A model generated the notes under the pieces. It saw nothing but the letters and a program-made list of their open reading frames with translations. It was not told where the DNA came from and did not search any database. 12,869 bases of DNA, from the NCBI GenBank assembly GCA_035529715.1, contig DATKWF010000051.1, positions 1-12,869 on the forward strand, read 5' to 3'. Positions 12,292 through 12,869 of this stretch are shown here, piece after piece (the first letter of the stretch is position 1; each line of letters begins with the position of its first letter). Both the position numbers and the translations under genes were made by a program. This DNA is from DATKWF01 sp035529715. GTDB lineage: Bacteria > Chloroflexota > Dehalococcoidia > Dehalococcoidales > RBG-16-60-22.

Positions 12292-12869
12292 GCAGATATT
12301 TGAGGGATATTATAGTGACCTTTTGCGCAGCGCTCATAGCGACAAGATGGCGCTGGGGCTTTTCAGGTCGGTAAATGCCTTCAGAGCGGGGAGAGCCAAA
12401 GCTCTGGAGAGATTTCCACACACGGTTAAATTAGCCGAGGAGGTAAAAAAGCTCAAGGAAGACTGCATAGGTCGTATGGGTGAACTCGTTCAAAAGGCTA
12501 CGGAAATCCTGGAAGAGAATGGTGCGCAGGTGCATTACGCCAAAACAGCAGATGATGCCTTGAAAACTATTGGTGAAATAGTTGGCTCAGGCAAGGTAAT
12601 TGTATCCGGGAAAACCCTCACCGGGGACGAGATAGGGCTAAGGGAACACCTTGAAAGCCTGGGGAATGAGTACTGGGAGACTGACTGCGCCCAATTTATA
12701 CAGCAGCTTCGCAGAGAAAAGCCCATGCATTACGTATATCCCTCGCTTCATATAACCCGGGAGGAAGTAGCTGAGCTACTGACCAATCTACTGGGTAGAG
12801 AGATACCCCCTGACATACCGACGGAGATAAGGACGATAAGAGAATTTGTTCGGGCCAAATATTTTAAAG
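12278..12869 (+). CDS. LutB/LldF-like LUD-domain iron-sulfur protein, N-terminal part (runs off the window)
   Basis: ATG 12278 has GGAGG at 12267-12271, spacing six, inside the previous gene. The frame stays open to the window end, giving 197 residues. The sequence shows a helical N-terminus and a LUD domain beginning near residue 69: ENGAQVHYAKTADDAL (80-95), VIVSGKTLTGDEIGLREHLESLGNEYWETD (107-136) and HYVYPSLHITREEVAELL (151-168). These match LutB/LldF, where the C-terminal half carries two [4Fe-4S] ferredoxin motifs; that part is beyond the window. LutB is usually about 470 residues. Together with the CCG protein it resembles the LutABC lactate oxidation system, though a LutC-like partner is not visible here. 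Substrate assignment remains inference. Confidence 0.85.
   Translation, partial: MPEPKQIFEGYYSDLLRSAHSDKMALGLFRSVNAFRAGRAKALERFPHTVKLAEEVKKLKEDCIGRMGELVQKATEILEENGAQVHYAKTADDALKTIGEIVGSGKVIVSGKTLTGDEIGLREHLESLGNEYWETDCAQFIQQLRREKPMHYVYPSLHITREEVAELLTNLLGREIPPDIPTEIRTIREFVRAKYFK

Overview
All recognisable genes lie on the + strand. The window looks like chromosome from an anaerobic, moderately GC-rich bacterium, most likely a Chloroflexota (Dehalococcoidia-like) lineage. That placement is an inference from style, not a database result: a lipoprotein with a long Pro-Ala tether, frequent TTG and GTG starts with strong Shine-Dalgarno (SD) sequences, intergenic CCCCTCTCC-type hairpin repeats, and LUD/CCG iron-sulfur proteins next to TRAP transporters.

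Region 1 (1-1112): the last 32 codons of a cysteine synthase-like gene, a 57-aa small membrane protein, then an AT-rich island. The island holds a 138-aa zinc-ribbon protein and a 20-aa lysine-rich microprotein, and is flanked on both sides by related tandem-hairpin repeats that share a lead sequence. It looks inserted, though no transposase is present.

Region 2 (1114-4662): a 199-aa protein of unknown function is translationally coupled (ATGA overlap) to a HerA-type HAS-barrel/AAA+ ATPase. Close behind come a MauE/DoxX-like membrane protein with an NPCGCFG motif and, overlapping it, a patatin-like serine hydrolase.

Region 3 (4663-7339): an iron module. A Fur-family regulator sits behind a near-consensus promoter whose -35 and spacer contain a perfect 7-1-7 palindrome, so it is probably autoregulated. 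It is followed by feoA and feoB (ferrous iron uptake) and a hairpin over the feoB stop codon.

Region 4 (7322-11231): a 400-base intergenic segment with two strong sigma70-type promoters, the second made by an exact 21-bp tandem duplication, and a leader carrying two tiny ribosome-bindable ORFs. The tripartite TRAP operon follows: dctP (lipoprotein with a 48-residue PA linker), an unlisted 34-aa single-span membrane peptide, dctQ and dctM, ending in a probable intrinsic terminator.

Region 5 (11272-12869): a CCG-domain Fe-S protein (LutA/HdrB-like, N-terminal CCG site degenerate) overlaps the start of a LutB/LldF-like LUD-domain protein that runs off the window. TRAP plus Lut-like oxidoreductase suggests uptake and oxidation of a 2-hydroxy acid such as lactate. 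The genes for iron uptake and for Fe-S enzymes are adjacent, which is compatible but proves nothing.

I saw no tRNA, rRNA, CRISPR array, transposase, known riboswitch or replication origin. The most novel-looking items are the repeat-flanked zinc-ribbon/microprotein island, the HerA pair without NurA, the 34-aa peptide inside the TRAP operon, and the dctP leader.
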